A stretch of 29,550 nucleotides of DNA, taken from the NCBI GenBank assembly GCA_036009105.1, contig DASYMJ010000239.1:1-29550 (forward strand), written 5' to 3'. Of the stretch, positions 28,545 through 29,550 are shown in pieces. The notes beneath the pieces were generated by a model that was not told the origin of the DNA, ran no database searches, and saw only the letters and a list, made by a program, of their open reading frames with translations. The translations under genes were made by a program, and so were the position numbers. Position 1 is the first letter of the stretch. Each line of letters starts with the position of its first letter. This DNA is from JAFAVZ01 sp036009105. Lineage in GTDB: Bacteria > Acidobacteriota > Thermoanaerobaculia > Gp7-AA8.

Positions 28545-29225
28545 TTACCGCCTGGCCACGATCACCAGCATCAGCGCGCGCTGGCTGCTCGAGGCCTTGG
28601 AGGCGCCGAGGATCACCGTCTGGCCGAGCTTGAGATTGAGCGAGGTCTTGAGCAGCTGCGCGAGCTCGTCCTTGTGGGCGCCCTGCAGCTTGGAGAGGCG
28701 GAAGTCGTTGACCTTCACCGAGTCGCTGGCCGGGTCGTACTCGCCGATGCGGAAGTCGGCGCGGTAGCCGGTCTGCATGTCCACCAGGCCCGGCTCGCCC
28801 TCGTGCCCCTCCACCTCGATCGAGCCGAGGTCTTCGAAGGAGTTGTAGCGGAGCATGGCCAGCTTGGGGGCGACGTCCCGCAGCTCGTCCGGCACGCGGG
28901 GGGAGCCTTCCGTCTTCGCGGCCGAGATCAGGCGCACGGACAGCTTGAAGGCCTGGGCCGGAGCGTCGAACGTGGCCAGCGCGGCGGAGATCTGCTTGAG
29001 GTTGTCGGGATGATCGGTCACCACCAGGGAGTTCGCCGTCGGCTGGATGGAGAGCGAGCCTTCGGCACTCATCAGGGCTTTGATCGCGGCCGCCGCCCGA
29101 TCCGCATCCTTGTACTTGAATTGATAGGTGCGGACGGTCAGGGCCTTCCCGTCGGCAGCCGGCTCGGCCAGAGCGGCACCGCAGGTCATCAGAACGAGGA
29201 GAATCGCAATCACATACTGCTTCAT
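28545..29225 (-). CDS. Exported protein with secretin N-type short domain
   Basis: 226 residues. A signal peptide (VIAILLVLMTCGAALA) is followed by a secretin-N/NolW-like alpha-beta domain: VRTYQFKYKDADRAAAAIKALMS, then SIQPTANSLVVTDHPDNLKQISAALATFDAP. The rest (about 95-226) is a beta-rich region ending GQTVILGASKASSSQRALMLVIVARR, which looks like the start of the secretin core without the pore-forming barrel. A short protein of this kind cannot form a secretin channel alone; a role in envelope assembly or sensing is inference. Its ATG overlaps the TGA of the upstream gene, so the two are coupled. Confidence 0.8.
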   Translation of the reverse strand: MKQYVIAILLVLMTCGAALAEPAADGKALTVRTYQFKYKDADRAAAAIKALMSAEGSLSIQPTANSLVVTDHPDNLKQISAALATFDAPAQAFKLSVRLISAAKTEGSPRVPDELRDVAPKLAMLRYNSFEDLGSIEVEGHEGEPGLVDMQTGYRADFRIGEYDPASDSVKVNDFRLSKLQGAHKDELAQLLKTSLNLKLGQTVILGASKASSSQRALMLVIVARR

Positions 29226-29550
29226 AGGTCCGCCGGAAGACTGTCGTCGAAGATCATGACGATTTTGGTGTCGCTCGCCCCTTCGCTGGGCACTTCGACG
29301 ATCGTCGCATTTGCCGAGTCATACGATTCAATCACAGGTTTCGTCGTCAGCCGAGCCTGACGGATCGCCGCCGCGGGGCGCACGGCCGCGAGCGGGGCCG
29401 GCACCGGAGCGCCGCTGCGGTCGTGCTGCCAAACCAGCAGCGCGCCGCTCAGGCCCGCCGCCAGCGTGGCGGCGACGGCGAGGCGGCGCGGCCAGGAGAG
29501 CAGCGTGCCGCGGTGGTGGCCGCTCTCCAGCGTGTTCTCGGTGGAGCGGA
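29222..29550 (-). CDS. Single-helix membrane protein, C-terminal part (cut by the window edge)
   Basis: The open frame runs off the right edge and gives 108 residues. A cytoplasmic polar stretch (RSTENTLESGHHRG) leads to one transmembrane helix (LLSWPRRLAVAATLAAGLSGALLVW). An extracytoplasmic Pro/Ala linker follows, then VIESYDSANATIVEVPSEG and ASDTKIVMIFDDSLPADL. The topology resembles anti-sigma-like proteins encoded with a sigma factor and a secretin-N protein, but no zinc-finger motif is visible in this part. The stop overlaps the downstream ATG (ATGA). A sigma factor gene just outside the window would be expected under that model. Confidence 0.7.
   Translation of the reverse strand, partial: RSTENTLESGHHRGTLLSWPRRLAVAATLAAGLSGALLVWQHDRSGAPVPAPLAAVRPAAAIRQARLTTKPVIESYDSANATIVEVPSEGASDTKIVMIFDDSLPADL

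Overview
This is a GC-rich (roughly 65%) bacterial chromosomal window, densely packed with ordinary metabolic and housekeeping genes on both strands. It shows no prophage, IS transposase, rRNA, tRNA or CRISPR. The gene set (short secretin-domain protein next to a one-helix membrane protein, LVIVD-type secreted protein, PrdB-like protein with an aldo/keto reductase, abundant short intergenic palindromes) fits an Acidobacteriota-type genome best. That placement is inference from gene content, not phylogeny.

Layout. 1-2566: tail of an unknown gene, Hsp20, peptide chain release factor 3 (prfC) and a KTSC-domain protein. 2517-5758, minus strand: YciI-like protein, a double AsnC/Lrp-type protein resembling siroheme decarboxylase, and a GT39-like glycosyltransferase. 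5752-9654: metH, preceded by a promoter, a SAM-II-type riboswitch and an intrinsic terminator. 9722-15812, minus strand: small lipoprotein, a peroxiredoxin with an in-frame TGA at the peroxidatic cysteine position (predicted selenoprotein), a PrdB-like protein, an aldo/keto reductase, arginine decarboxylase (speA), a TPR protein and another lipoprotein. 15874-20081: hslO, fabH, a membrane protein (minus), purM and purN. 20143-23655: D,D-carboxypeptidase, a small unknown protein and an MsbA-like ABC exporter. 23721-29550: HNH endonuclease, LVIVD-type secreted protein, pyrF, a DNA polymerase X/PHP protein, a secretin-domain protein and a truncated membrane protein at the edge. No gene-free stretch exceeds about 240 bases.

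The most unusual feature is the repeat content. All eight convergent gene junctions carry a short inverted-repeat element, drawn from four unrelated families. The main family has a GTAG tetranucleotide followed by a perfect 9-bp palindrome, usually as an inverted pair: the architecture of REP/REPIN elements. Several elements intrude into genes. They supply stop codons (purN, polX, the first partial gene, the KTSC gene, the ABC exporter, the HNH gene), re-encode C-termini (the GT39-like protein and pyrF) and, in one case, sit in frame inside metH.

Other points worth checking are the predicted selenocysteine peroxiredoxin, a PolX whose catalytic DxD motif reads NxN while its PHP domain looks intact, and the metH riboswitch with a plausible promoter-aptamer-terminator arrangement.
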